Assembly (NCBI GenBank): GCA_001791465.1
Contig: MGER01000018.1
Location: forward strand, 1 to 8,665
DNA length: 8,665 nucleotides
Reading direction: 5' to 3'
Source of the DNA: Candidatus Uhrbacteria bacterium RIFCSPLOWO2_02_FULL_49_11
Lineage (GTDB): Bacteria; Patescibacteriota; Patescibacteriia; 2-02-FULL-49-11
The position numbers were made by a program, and so were the translations under genes. Below the pieces are notes generated by a model. It was not told where the DNA came from. It saw only the letters and a program-made list of their open reading frames with translations, and made no database searches. Positions 1-6,012 of the stretch are shown here, piece by piece (within the stretch, counting starts at the first letter, position 1; each line of letters opens with the position of its first letter).

Positions 1-1
1 A

Positions 2-241
2 CAAAGAGTCGATCAGTGGATAAAAATAGTAGGCGTGAGGTATTTTTCCGAACTCACGCAATTCGCCCAGTTGGCGGAAGAGGTCGGGGAGCTCGCGCGT
101 GTGCTCTCGCGCACCTACGGCGACCAGAGTTTTAAAGATTCCGACAAGAAAGCGTCTCTTGCGGATGAGCTCGCGGACGTGCTCTTTGTGTTGGTGTGCC
201 TCGCTAACCAGACTGGCGTGGATCTCGCTGAAGCCTTTTAG
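2..241 (+). CDS. MazG-type nucleotide pyrophosphohydrolase, 5'-partial, ended by an in-frame amber codon
   Basis: All-alpha NTP pyrophosphohydrolases of the MazG superfamily hydrolyse nucleoside triphosphates to monophosphate and pyrophosphate in the cytoplasm, cleaning the nucleotide pool. The frame is open from base 2 and reads QRVDQWIKIVGVRYFSEL, the normal family N-terminus. The GTG at 35 is therefore probably internal, and the true start lies outside the window. The Mg-binding pattern EExxE(~25)ExxD is complete: EEVGE at 77-91 and DELAD at 164-178. Family members usually continue past the AF at 233-238 with an acidic residue and a basic tail of about 20-25 residues. Here TAG (239-241) sits at that acidic position and the tail follows in the same frame to 316. 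The catalytic helices are intact, so the truncated product could still work. Family assignment is confident; whether the gene is broken is open. Confidence 0.85.
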   Translation, partial: QRVDQWIKIVGVRYFSELTQFAQLAEEVGELARVLSRTYGDQSFKDSDKKASLADELADVLFVLVCLANQTGVDLAEAF

Positions 242-316
242 AATAATTTGCGGAAGAAAACGAAGCGCGATCGGAAAAGGCATGCACGGAATGAGAAATT
301 ACATGCTAAAAGATAG
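242..316 (+). pseudogene. Cut-off C-terminal tail of the MazG-type gene, in frame behind TAG
   Basis: The 24 codons from 242 to the TAG at 314-316 stay in the frame of the preceding gene. They encode NNLRKKTKRDRKRHARNEKL and four more residues. This is the basic KKTKRD..RH..NEKL tail that this MazG family normally carries after its last helix. No start codon or ribosome binding site suggests independent translation. Reading through to 316 would leave only 12 nt before queH, as in a normal operon, whereas stopping at 241 leaves 87 nt. I infer a recent nonsense mutation (for example GAG to TAG), readthrough, or a sequencing error. Confidence 0.7.
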
Positions 317-328
317 CGCGGAAAGTTT

Positions 329-868
329 ATGGATAAATTTCTCCTTCATGCCTGTTGTGCGCCGTGCGGGGCGTATGTGATTGAAGAGCTGCAAAAACGC
401 GGGTTTGATGTGACGGTGTATTATTACAACCCCAATATTTACCCCATAGAAGAATACATGCGGCGTAGAGATGAATCAGTGCGGTATTGCAAGGAAATCG
501 GTGTTGCGCTGAAAGAGGGCATTTATAATCATGAGGAATGGCAGAGAATCGTGAAGGGACTGGAACAGGAGCCGGAAGGCGGTCTGCGGTGCGCGGTATG
601 CTATCGCGCGCGGTTGGCGCACACGGCCGCTATTGCGAAGGATGGGGGGTTTGGGTGGTTTGGGACTACGCTTTCCATTTCTCCCCATAAGAAATCAGAG
701 GTTATCAATAAGATCGGCACGGAGGTGGGAGAAGAAGCAGGCGTGCGGTTCTTGGCGGAAGACTGGAAGCTCCATGACGGGTTTAAGAAGTCATGCGCAC
801 TCTCCCGCACGCACCAGTTCTACCGCCAAACCTATTGCGGGTGCGAGTTCAGTATTCGAAAGAAATGA
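329..868 (+). CDS. queH: Epoxyqueuosine reductase QueH (DUF208)
   Basis: QueH catalyses the last step of queuosine synthesis, reducing epoxyqueuosine at the tRNA wobble position to queuosine. It is the non-homologous, cobalamin-independent counterpart of QueG. The 179-residue protein has the family's cysteine clusters: HACCAPC (Cys9, 10, 13), RCAVC (Cys88, 91), Cys156 and YCGC (Cys170, 172). Several of these hold the iron-sulphur cluster in characterised members. Other family marks are YYYNPNIYP (residues 31-39) and TTLSISPHK (113-121). Length matches compact QueH proteins of about 180-200 residues. The ATG at 329 places the diagnostic CC pair at residues 9-10, as expected; only a weak GGAAAG precedes it. 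It follows the MazG-type gene closely. A yhhQ-type queuosine-precursor transporter at 7067-7738 fits a salvage pathway. Identification is confident. Confidence 0.95.
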   Translation: MDKFLLHACCAPCGAYVIEELQKRGFDVTVYYYNPNIYPIEEYMRRRDESVRYCKEIGVALKEGIYNHEEWQRIVKGLEQEPEGGLRCAVCYRARLAHTAAIAKDGGFGWFGTTLSISPHKKSEVINKIGTEVGEEAGVRFLAEDWKLHDGFKKSCALSRTHQFYRQTYCGCEFSIRKK

Positions 869-884
869 TAACATTCATGAAAGG

Positions 885-955
885 TTTCCGCAGATATACG
901 CGGAAAGTCGACCGCTTAACAATAGTATTAGGGTTTAGAGCGGGTGCGGTCGGAC
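885..955 (+). other. Two back-to-back stem-loops between queH and the AlkD-type gene
   Basis: The 116-nt gap between queH and the next gene holds two adjoining inverted repeats. The first is TTTCCGC (885-891) with GCGGAAA (900-906), a perfect 7-bp stem with an 8-nt loop. The second starts on the next base: GTCGACCGC (907-915) pairs with GCGGTC and GAC (946-955), giving nine pairs around one bulged G (952) and a 30-nt loop. No T-tract follows, so neither is a standard intrinsic terminator. They could be a 3'-end processing or protection structure for queH mRNA, a leader element for the next gene, or degenerate sequence. No known riboswitch or tRNA pattern was recognised. Confidence 0.4.
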
Positions 956-984
956 GCGGAATTACGCTGAATAATTGATGCAAT

Positions 985-1641
985 ATGGAGATAAAGCAAA
1001 TCCTAAAGAGACTAAAATTGCACGCGAGTCAGGAAAATGTCACCGGTATGGCGCGTTTCGGGATAAGCACGAAAAATACCTTAGGCGTATCCATGCCCAT
1101 CTTGCGCCGTATGGGTAAAGAGATAGGCAAGAACCATGCGCTGGCCCTTGAATTGTGGCAGTCGGGTATCCACGAGGCAAGGATCCTCGCAGGTCTTATC
1201 GCGGAACCTACGAAGATGACGCCGCGGCAGATGGACGCGTGGGTGAAGGATTTTGACTCTTGGGACGTGTGCGATCAGGTGTGCATGAACCTTTTTGATA
1301 AGACGGCATTTGCATGGCAGAAGGCGAAGATATGGGCCGGCCGCAAGGAGGAGTTCGTCAGACGCGCAGGTTTTGCGCTCATAGCAAGCCTTGCGTGTCA
1401 TGACAAAAAAGCAAATGATGAAAAATTCATCGCACTATTTCCCTTAATGAAAAAGGCCGCTTGTGACGAGCGCAACTATGTCAAAAAAGCGGTCAACTGG
1501 GCACTGCGCCAGATCGGCAAACGCAATCCTGCATTGAGGAAGGAAGCCATAAAGGCGGCAAGGGAAATTCAAAAGATGAACTCGCGGTCTGCCCGTTGGA
1601 TCGCTGCGGATGCTATCAGAGAACTAAGAAGCAGAAAGTAA
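985..1641 (+). CDS. DNA-alkylation repair protein, AlkD-like HEAT-repeat family
   Basis: AlkD-type proteins are HEAT-like-repeat DNA glycosylases that excise bulky or cationic alkylated bases such as 3-methyladenine and 7-methylguanine without flipping them. The 218-residue protein matches the family in length (about 210-240). It shows the expected blocks: MARFGIST (residues 22-29), HEARILAG (63-70), DSWDVCDQVC (91-100), RRAGFALIASLA (126-137), DERNYVKKAVNWALRQIG (161-178) and SARWIAADAIREL near the end. Trp93 and Asp97 have the same spacing as Trp109 and Asp113 of B. cereus AlkD. Trp172 lies close to where its Trp187 should be. The active-site set therefore appears kept, although this is alignment by eye. 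The ATG at 985 has no clear ribosome binding site but gives a full-length N-terminus. It stands 116 nt after queH and 64 nt before the lipoprotein gene. Natural substrate is inferred from the family only. Confidence 0.93.
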   Translation: MEIKQILKRLKLHASQENVTGMARFGISTKNTLGVSMPILRRMGKEIGKNHALALELWQSGIHEARILAGLIAEPTKMTPRQMDAWVKDFDSWDVCDQVCMNLFDKTAFAWQKAKIWAGRKEEFVRRAGFALIASLACHDKKANDEKFIALFPLMKKAACDERNYVKKAVNWALRQIGKRNPALRKEAIKAAREIQKMNSRSARWIAADAIRELRSRK

Positions 1642-1667
1642 GAAGAAGTGAAGAGTATATAAGGGTA

Positions 1668-1705
1668 TGGTATACTAGGAATATAGTATATTATTTTTTT
1701 TATTC
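1668..1705 (+). promoter_or_regulatory. Extended -10 promoter inside an AT-rich inverted repeat, then a T-rich leader
   Basis: TGGTATACT (1668-1676) matches an extended -10 element (TGn then TATACT, five of six consensus bases). It would start transcription near 1683, about 23 nt before the lipoprotein ATG at 1706. The -10 lies in a perfect inverted repeat: TATACTA (1671-1677) and TAGTATA (1684-1690), 6-nt spacer, followed by TTATTTTTTTTATT. That arrangement could also act as a weak terminator for the AlkD-type gene or as an operator. The leader has no Shine-Dalgarno sequence. No convincing -35 is visible. Confidence 0.45.
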
Positions 1706-2092
1706 ATGTCATATAAGTCTTTTCTCTATATTGTCGCAGTTTTTGGGCTGCTCATGGCTGTTTCGGGCTGCTCCCTCGTAGGAAAGAATGAAACCGTTCC
1801 TTCGCTTCCTGCTCCAACAGGCGAAGAACAGCAGGTTCCGGAAGCGCCGCAAGAGAACACCCAGGCGTCTTCCACAGAGCCGGAGACTCGCCTGCGCGAG
1901 CAGGCAGGTCAACCTGCGCAGACAGGTATGGCAAATCCTGCGTCGTTATATTGTCTTGAACATAGCGGGACGCTCGAGATTACGAAAGATGCCGAAGGCG
2001 GCGAACAGGGAGTATGCAAGTTTTCCGACGGCACGGAATGCGATGAGTGGAAATTCTTCCGAGGCGAATGTAAGCCGGCGGAGCTTGAGTGA
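1706..2092 (+). CDS. DUF333-domain lipoprotein
   Basis: Predicted lipoprotein of 128 residues. Residues 1-22 form a lipoprotein signal: Lys4, a hydrophobic core (LYIVAVFGLLMAV) and the lipobox VSGC with Cys22 as the lipidated residue. Residues 31-72 are a Pro/Glu/Gln-rich linker of the type that lifts a domain off the membrane. Residues about 75-123 are a DUF333 domain, recognisable from MANPASLYC, the DAEGGEQGVCKF segment, DGTECDEW and FFRGEC. It has four cysteines (83, 104, 112, 122) that could form disulphides outside the cell. DUF333 proteins are often labelled putative haemolysin, but I know of no solid function. The ATG at 1706 yields a complete signal peptide; no ribosome binding site precedes it. 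It has its own likely promoter and a 68-nt regulatory gap after it. The lipoprotein and domain calls are firm; the role is unknown. Confidence 0.88.
   Translation: MSYKSFLYIVAVFGLLMAVSGCSLVGKNETVPSLPAPTGEEQQVPEAPQENTQASSTEPETRLREQAGQPAQTGMANPASLYCLEHSGTLEITKDAEGGEQGVCKFSDGTECDEWKFFRGECKPAELE
1891..1926 (+). repeat. Small imperfect tandem repeat with nested inverted repeat in the lipoprotein linker
   Basis: CCTGCGCGAGCAGG (1891-1904) recurs with small changes as CCTGCGCAGACAGG (1913-1926). Between them GCAGGT (1904-1909) and ACCTGC (1912-1917) form a perfect inverted repeat with a 2-nt spacer. It encodes the Gln-rich linker around residues 63-74, so slippage expansion of an unconstrained linker is the simplest explanation. 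Confidence 0.45.
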
Positions 2093-2107
2093 AATGGCTA
2101 AATGGTT

Positions 2108-2154
2108 AATTGTTTACCTGACCAAAAACAATTTGACAGTATAACAATTGTTAT
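2108..2154 (+). promoter_or_regulatory. Operator-like cluster: AATTGTT half-sites and a 14-bp palindrome before the S41-type gene
   Basis: ATAACAATTGTTAT (2141-2154) is a perfect 14-bp palindrome ending 6 nt before the ATG at 2161. Upstream, AATTGTTT (2108-2115) and AAACAATT (2126-2133) form a second inverted pair with a 10-nt spacer, so AATTGTT/AACAATT half-sites recur four times in 47 bp. A perfect TTGACA (-35-like) lies at 2133-2138, but the nearest -10-like TATGAT (2160-2165) is 21 bp away, which is poor. An alternative pair is CTGACC (2118-2123) with TATAAC (2140-2145), spacing 16. Either way the palindrome would overlap the promoter or initiation region. I infer a repressor site; no regulator is identified. 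Confidence 0.5.
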
Positions 2155-2160
2155 TGAGGT

Positions 2161-3543
2161 ATGATATCTATTACAGCCAAACTTAATCCCTTGCGGCCTC
2201 GATTGGGTAGAAATGCTATTTTGGTGGGGTGTGCATTTATGTTGCTCGCGGGCGCGGCGGGATTTGAATATTATGCAAGCCATCAGAGCCGTCCCGCCGT
2301 GCTTTCCGAACAGACCGAACAGGTTATTGAAGTAAAACCAAATTCTACCTACACAGAATTCCTATTGGAAATTTTTGATAAGGTAAAAGAAAATTATTGG
2401 AAAAAAGTGACTGATGAGGAACTTATTACGCTCTTTCGCTTGTCCGCAGAAAAAGTGACAGGAAAGACGCTCGCGCTTCCCTCGGTGGATAAGGATGGGT
2501 TGGCTCAAATATTCGAGGAGGCGGTTGCGGGCGTGGAAGAAGAAAAGAAGAAAGATACTGCCTCACAGATCGCGACGGTGGCGCTCGCAAATCTCGAGCC
2601 GTTTGGCAGGAGCGGTCTTTATACGGAAAAAGATGAAACGACCATGAAAAACATGGTGCAGAATATTGATCCCAACACGGATCTCTATCAGACGCTGGGA
2701 GTGGATAAAAGTGCGTCGCAGGAGGACATCGAGGAGCAGTATGCAAAAGAATCTCAAGAGCTTTCCGCGGTAGCGAATGACACAACAAAAACGGAGGAAG
2801 AGCGGAAAGGGGCGCAAGAGAAGTTAGCACTTGTCGCGCGCGCGCATGATACCCTGCAAAAAGAAGAAACGCGGGAGACCTACGACCAGTCAGGCGCGGA
2901 AGCGACCGTGGTGGGAGCGCTCGTGCGGCCGGAAGTACTGCATTTGAGGATTAAGCGTTTTTCCCCGGCCACCGCGGATGAGTTTGTGAAGGTGGCTGAT
3001 TCGTTTGATTCCGGCGATGTTCTGCACTCGCTCATCCTTGATCTGCGCGGCAATATCGGTGGCGCGATAGATTTGCTGCGATACCTGCTTGGCCCTTTCT
3101 TGGGGCAGAACCAATATGCGTTTGAGTTTTTCCATCAGGACGAGTATACGCCCTACAAGACCGTGGCGGGGTGGCTCCCAAGCCTCGTGCGCTATAAAAA
3201 AGTGGTGGTGCTCATGGACGGGAATTCGCAGTCTTCCACGGAAATGATGGCGGCGGCATTGAAAAGATATAATGTGGGGGTACTGGTCGGCACGAAGACG
3301 AAAGGGTGGGGCACGGTGGAAAAAGTATTTGCCCTTGACCATCAGATTGATCCGATCCAGAAATACTCCATGTTCCTCGTGCACAGCCTCACCCTTCGCG
3401 ATGATAACCAGCCGATTGAGGGGAGAGGAGTGGATCCTGCCGTGAATATCGATGACAAGGATTGGGAAAAGCAGCTTTTTGAATATTTTAGCTACCAGCC
3501 GCTTATTGATGCGGTGAAGAAAGTGCTTAAGCAGCCCATATGA
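2161..3543 (+). CDS. Membrane-anchored S41-type (CtpA-like) protein with J-domain-like insert; probable pseudoprotease
   Basis: The protein has 460 residues. Basic residues (K7, R12, R14, R17) precede one membrane helix (about 18-37), so the rest should be outside the membrane. Residues 60-155 resemble the N-terminal helical part of C-terminal processing peptidases. Residues 174-245 resemble a J-domain: DLYQTLGVDKSASQEDIEEQ at the start and LQKEETRETYDQSG at the end. The HPD triad is replaced by Ser202-Ala203-Val204. A PDZ domain is expected here in CtpA. Residues 258-432 form the S41 core: LILDLRGNIGG (291-301), NSQSSTE (355-361) with Ser358 at the nucleophile position, and KTKGWGTV (379-386). 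S41 enzymes have the catalytic Lys 25 residues after the Ser; here that residue is Trp383, with Lys379 and Lys381 nearby. TTGAGG lies only 1 nt from the ATG. The S41 fold is confident; peptidase activity is doubtful. Confidence 0.85.
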   Translation: MISITAKLNPLRPRLGRNAILVGCAFMLLAGAAGFEYYASHQSRPAVLSEQTEQVIEVKPNSTYTEFLLEIFDKVKENYWKKVTDEELITLFRLSAEKVTGKTLALPSVDKDGLAQIFEEAVAGVEEEKKKDTASQIATVALANLEPFGRSGLYTEKDETTMKNMVQNIDPNTDLYQTLGVDKSASQEDIEEQYAKESQELSAVANDTTKTEEERKGAQEKLALVARAHDTLQKEETRETYDQSGAEATVVGALVRPEVLHLRIKRFSPATADEFVKVADSFDSGDVLHSLILDLRGNIGGAIDLLRYLLGPFLGQNQYAFEFFHQDEYTPYKTVAGWLPSLVRYKKVVVLMDGNSQSSTEMMAAALKRYNVGVLVGTKTKGWGTVEKVFALDHQIDPIQKYSMFLVHSLTLRDDNQPIEGRGVDPAVNIDDKDWEKQLFEYFSYQPLIDAVKKVLKQPI

Positions 3544-3571
3544 ACGTTGGAAAAAGGTGGGTTCAGATCCT

Positions 3572-3600
3572 TTGTCGTGCAGTCTGATATATCTGATACT
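3572..3600 (+). promoter_or_regulatory. Possible promoter for the HAD-GerMN-SdpI cluster
   Basis: In the 110-nt gap before the phosphatase gene, TTGTCG (3572-3577) and GATACT (3595-3600) are separated by 17 bp. Each matches four of six consensus bases. Transcription would start near 3607, about 47 nt before the ATG at 3654. The spacer contains the 8-bp palindrome GATATATC. No terminator-like hairpin with a T-tract was seen after the S41-type gene, so read-through from upstream is also possible. Confidence 0.25.
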
Positions 3601-3653
3601 ACTGAAACGCACTGAAAGTGAGCATTGAACGACTCCGAGATAATTATTGAGAT

Positions 3654-4370
3654 ATGCAAAAGAAAAAATTTGCGGTGTTTGACATCGACGGCACGATTTT
3701 CCGTTCAAGCCTCACGGTGGAGCTTGTGGACGCGCTTATTCAGGAGGACGTGTTTTCTGCGCGGGTGCGGGATGTGTATGCGCGCGCGTACCAGCAGTGG
3801 CTTGACCGGAAGGATTCCTATGATACGTACATGTGGGCTGTGGTGAAGGCTTATAATGACAATCTCAAAGGGGTGGCGCACCGCGATATTGTCCGGGTGG
3901 CGCGCAAGGTGGCCGCATTCCATAAAAACCGCGTCTATCGCTTTACGCGCGACCTCCTCCACAAGCTGCGCCAGCAGGATTATTATCTTGTGGCAGTGTC
4001 GCATTCTTCCGCGATTATCGTCCGCGAGTTCTGCAAGCGCCTCGGATTCCATAAATTCTATGGCCGGCTCCATGAAGTGGATGAAGCGGGGAAGCTCACC
4101 GGCAAGCATCTCGCGGAAGAATTGATTGGCAGTAAATCAAAATTGGTGGAGCATTTGATTATGAAAAAGGGACTCTCGAGAAAAGGTTCCATAGGCGTGG
4201 GCGACACGGAGTTTGACATACCTATTTTTGAAATGGTGGAACAGCCGATCTGTTTCAATCCGAACATGAAGCTCTATCACTATGCCACACAAAAGGGATG
4301 GACCATCATCGTGGAGCGGAAGGACGTGATTTATAATCTCAATAAGCGCCACAAACATAGGGTAGCATAA
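3654..4370 (+). CDS. HAD-IB family phosphatase (SerB-like)
   Basis: This is a soluble cytoplasmic haloacid-dehalogenase-superfamily hydrolase of subfamily IB (phosphoserine-phosphatase-like), 238 residues. Motif I is FDIDGT, with nucleophile Asp10 and acid/base Asp12. Motif II is VSHSS, with Ser116. The motif III lysine is probably Lys161 or Lys163. Motif IV is GVGDTEFDIP, with Asp184 and Asp188 for Mg2+. The helical segment between motifs I and II (about 18-95) is the small C1 cap that selects the substrate. Such proteins act on phosphoserine and other small phosphomonoesters, so the substrate cannot be fixed from sequence. The ATG at 3654 puts motif I at residue 10, as usual. The stop is 17 nt before the next gene, which indicates co-transcription with the GerMN and SdpI-type genes. 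The C-terminal tail is basic (NKRHKHR), which is not part of the catalytic fold. Confidence 0.92.
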   Translation: MQKKKFAVFDIDGTIFRSSLTVELVDALIQEDVFSARVRDVYARAYQQWLDRKDSYDTYMWAVVKAYNDNLKGVAHRDIVRVARKVAAFHKNRVYRFTRDLLHKLRQQDYYLVAVSHSSAIIVREFCKRLGFHKFYGRLHEVDEAGKLTGKHLAEELIGSKSKLVEHLIMKKGLSRKGSIGVGDTEFDIPIFEMVEQPICFNPNMKLYHYATQKGWTIIVERKDVIYNLNKRHKHRVA

Positions 4371-4387
4371 AATGTTAATTTTAGAAT

Positions 4388-5260
4388 ATGAGTAAAGGCA
4401 TTCTAAAAATAATCATTATTACTGCCCTTGTCATCGCGGGCGCGGTTATAGTGGTGCGGGTGATTACCAATGGAGACGGAGTAAATCTTGCCCCCGCACC
4501 GCAGCCGGTCCAAGAAGTACCAGTCGAAGAAGCAAAGGTAAGGGTCTCAGAGCCCCTGCCCCATAAATTGGTCGGCAGTCCTTTGGAAATTATAGGAGAG
4601 GCGCGCGGCTATTGGTTTTTTGAAGCGTCTTTCCCCATACGGCTTCTTGATCAGAACGATAAGGTTATCGCTTCTGGCATTGCGCAAGCGCAGGGAGATT
4701 GGATGACCGAAGCATATGTGCCTTTCCGCGCAGAACTCGATTTTACCCTGCCCGCGGGTACGGATCCTCTTCAGGGAACCTTGGTATTGGTAAAAGATAA
4801 TCCTTCGGGGCTTCCGGAGCATGACGACGAGTTCCGCGTGCCAGTGCAGATTGCCGTAAGCAAAGATAATACGACCGTGCGGATTTATTTTGGCAATACC
4901 AAGAAGAATCCTGAAGCGTTCGATTGCGCGCTGGTGTTCGGCGTGGAACGTGAGGTGCCGAAGGCTCCGCAGATAGCGCGGGCGGCATTGGACGAATTAT
5001 TAAAAGGTCCCACGGATACTGAACAGGGGGAGGGGTATTTCACAAGCATCAATGGCGGCGTTGAGGTTGATAAATTGACCATTGATGCGCAAGGCACGGC
5101 ACGGGTTGAATTTTCCCCGCGCCTTGAGGAAGCGGTCGGCGGCTCCTGCCGCGTGGCGGCAATCCGCGCGCAGATCATACAGACGTTAAAGCAATTTTCC
5201 ACGGTAAAGGAAGTGGTCATCTCCATCAACGGCAGGACAGAGGATATTTTACAGCCATAA
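4388..5260 (+). CDS. Membrane-anchored Gmad2-GerMN domain protein
   Basis: The protein has 290 residues. One N-terminal membrane helix (about 5-27) is followed by a Pro/Val/Glu-rich linker (35-50), so the bulk should be extracytoplasmic. Residues about 51-155 match the Gmad2 immunoglobulin-like domain: RVSEPLPHKLVGSPLEIIGE, the GDWM segment and the FTLPAG and GTLVLVKDNPSG strands. Residues about 163-290 match GerMN: TVRIYFGN, then ARAALDELLKGPTDTEQG, DAQGTARVEFS, AAIRAQIIQTLKQF and VVISINGR. GerMN and Gmad2 were named from GerM and other sporulation or germination proteins, but nothing here suggests sporulation. In other bacteria the pair is taken to be an envelope or peptidoglycan-associated binding module. 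Cys180 and Cys254 in the GerMN part could form a disulphide. The gene sits 17 nt after the HAD gene and 25 nt before the SdpI-type gene. No ribosome binding site is visible. Domain calls are firm; the function is unknown. Confidence 0.88.
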   Translation: MSKGILKIIIITALVIAGAVIVVRVITNGDGVNLAPAPQPVQEVPVEEAKVRVSEPLPHKLVGSPLEIIGEARGYWFFEASFPIRLLDQNDKVIASGIAQAQGDWMTEAYVPFRAELDFTLPAGTDPLQGTLVLVKDNPSGLPEHDDEFRVPVQIAVSKDNTTVRIYFGNTKKNPEAFDCALVFGVEREVPKAPQIARAALDELLKGPTDTEQGEGYFTSINGGVEVDKLTIDAQGTARVEFSPRLEEAVGGSCRVAAIRAQIIQTLKQFSTVKEVVISINGRTEDILQP

Positions 5261-5285
5261 CATTTTTGTCCTTAATCACCTTCAT

Positions 5286-5933
5286 ATGAAAATACGCAAA
5301 AGCGAAATCATCGTGTTATGTATCGTATTCTTATCGTTTTGTATCAGCGTTTACATCTACCCCCAGCTGCCTGCACGGGTTGCGTCGCATTGGGATGCGC
5401 AGGGGCAGGTGAATGGCTATATGCCGAAATTTTGGGGGACATTCCTCATGCCTGTTATCGCGCTCGTGCTCTGGGTCATATTTCTCGTCATACCCCATAT
5501 AGATCCTAAAAAAGAGAACATTGAGAAATTCAGGAAATACTTTGACAGGTTTATCGTCGCGCTCTTTCTCTTCCTCTTATATTTGCATGGCCTTACGCTG
5601 TACTGGAACACAGGGCATAGTTTCCATATAATCGTATATCTTACGCCAGCCTTTGCCATATTGTTTTATATAATAGGCGTACTGGTATCCCATGCGGAAA
5701 TGAATTGGACGATTGGTATCAGGACTCCTTGGACCTTGAGTAGTGAAACGGTATGGAAGAAAACGCACACCCTCACCGGCAAGCTCTTCCGTGCAAGCGG
5801 CGTCATCACGCTCGCAGGCGTGCTCTTTCCTGATTTCGCCATTTGGTTCCTGCTTATCTCGGTGCTCGCGAGCGCGGTGGCAAGCACGGTCTATTCATAT
5901 TTTGCTTACCGGAAGGAACATGTTGCGGATTAG
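5286..5933 (+). CDS. SdpI-family membrane protein with N-terminal DUF1648
   Basis: This is a 215-residue integral membrane protein with about six hydrophobic segments (near 8-25, 51-70, 86-106, 115-134, 172-188, 188-206). Residues 25-48 carry the DUF1648 pattern YPQLPARVASHWDAQGQVNG. Residues 139-168 carry the SdpI signature: MNWTIGIRTPWTLSSE, then VWKKTHTLTGKLF. In Bacillus, SdpI confers immunity to the SdpC killing peptide and helps sequester the SdpR repressor. Most homologues elsewhere have no such partner, and no sdpC- or sdpR-like gene is present here. Self-protection or an envelope-stress role is therefore only a possibility. It lies 25 nt after the GerMN gene, so probably the same transcript. 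No Shine-Dalgarno precedes the ATG. It ends in TAG, followed by non-family sequence, so UAG works as a genuine stop here. Confidence 0.9.
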   Translation: MKIRKSEIIVLCIVFLSFCISVYIYPQLPARVASHWDAQGQVNGYMPKFWGTFLMPVIALVLWVIFLVIPHIDPKKENIEKFRKYFDRFIVALFLFLLYLHGLTLYWNTGHSFHIIVYLTPAFAILFYIIGVLVSHAEMNWTIGIRTPWTLSSETVWKKTHTLTGKLFRASGVITLAGVLFPDFAIWFLLISVLASAVASTVYSYFAYRKEHVAD

Positions 5934-6012
5934 TGTTTTTACTGTTAAATATTACACTGCAGATATCTCATATATACCGGGCTTTGCGACTCAATGATTA
6001 TTACAAGATAAC

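Noticed and set aside
35..241. GTG at 35 as the real start of the MazG-type gene
   Set aside because: The frame is open upstream and residues coded from base 2 match the conserved family N-terminus, so the start lies before the window.
99..380. Plus-strand open frame overlapping the MazG-type gene and queH
   Set aside because: It is out of frame with both. The MazG motifs and the QueH Cys motif are in the other frames, and its own product has no domain.
869..984. tRNA or known riboswitch in the gap after queH
   Set aside because: No T-loop GGTTCGAAT-type sequence, no CCA-adjacent acceptor pairing and no preQ1-riboswitch pattern could be found; only two simple stems are visible.
2680..2895. 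Functional DnaJ co-chaperone domain
   Set aside because: The HPD motif needed to stimulate DnaK is absent and the domain is predicted to be outside the membrane.
2890..3708. Long minus-strand open frame of 272 codons
   Set aside because: It lies opposite the S41-type gene and the start of the HAD gene, both of which show family motifs. The antisense product is rich in His, Arg and Pro and has no recognisable domain.
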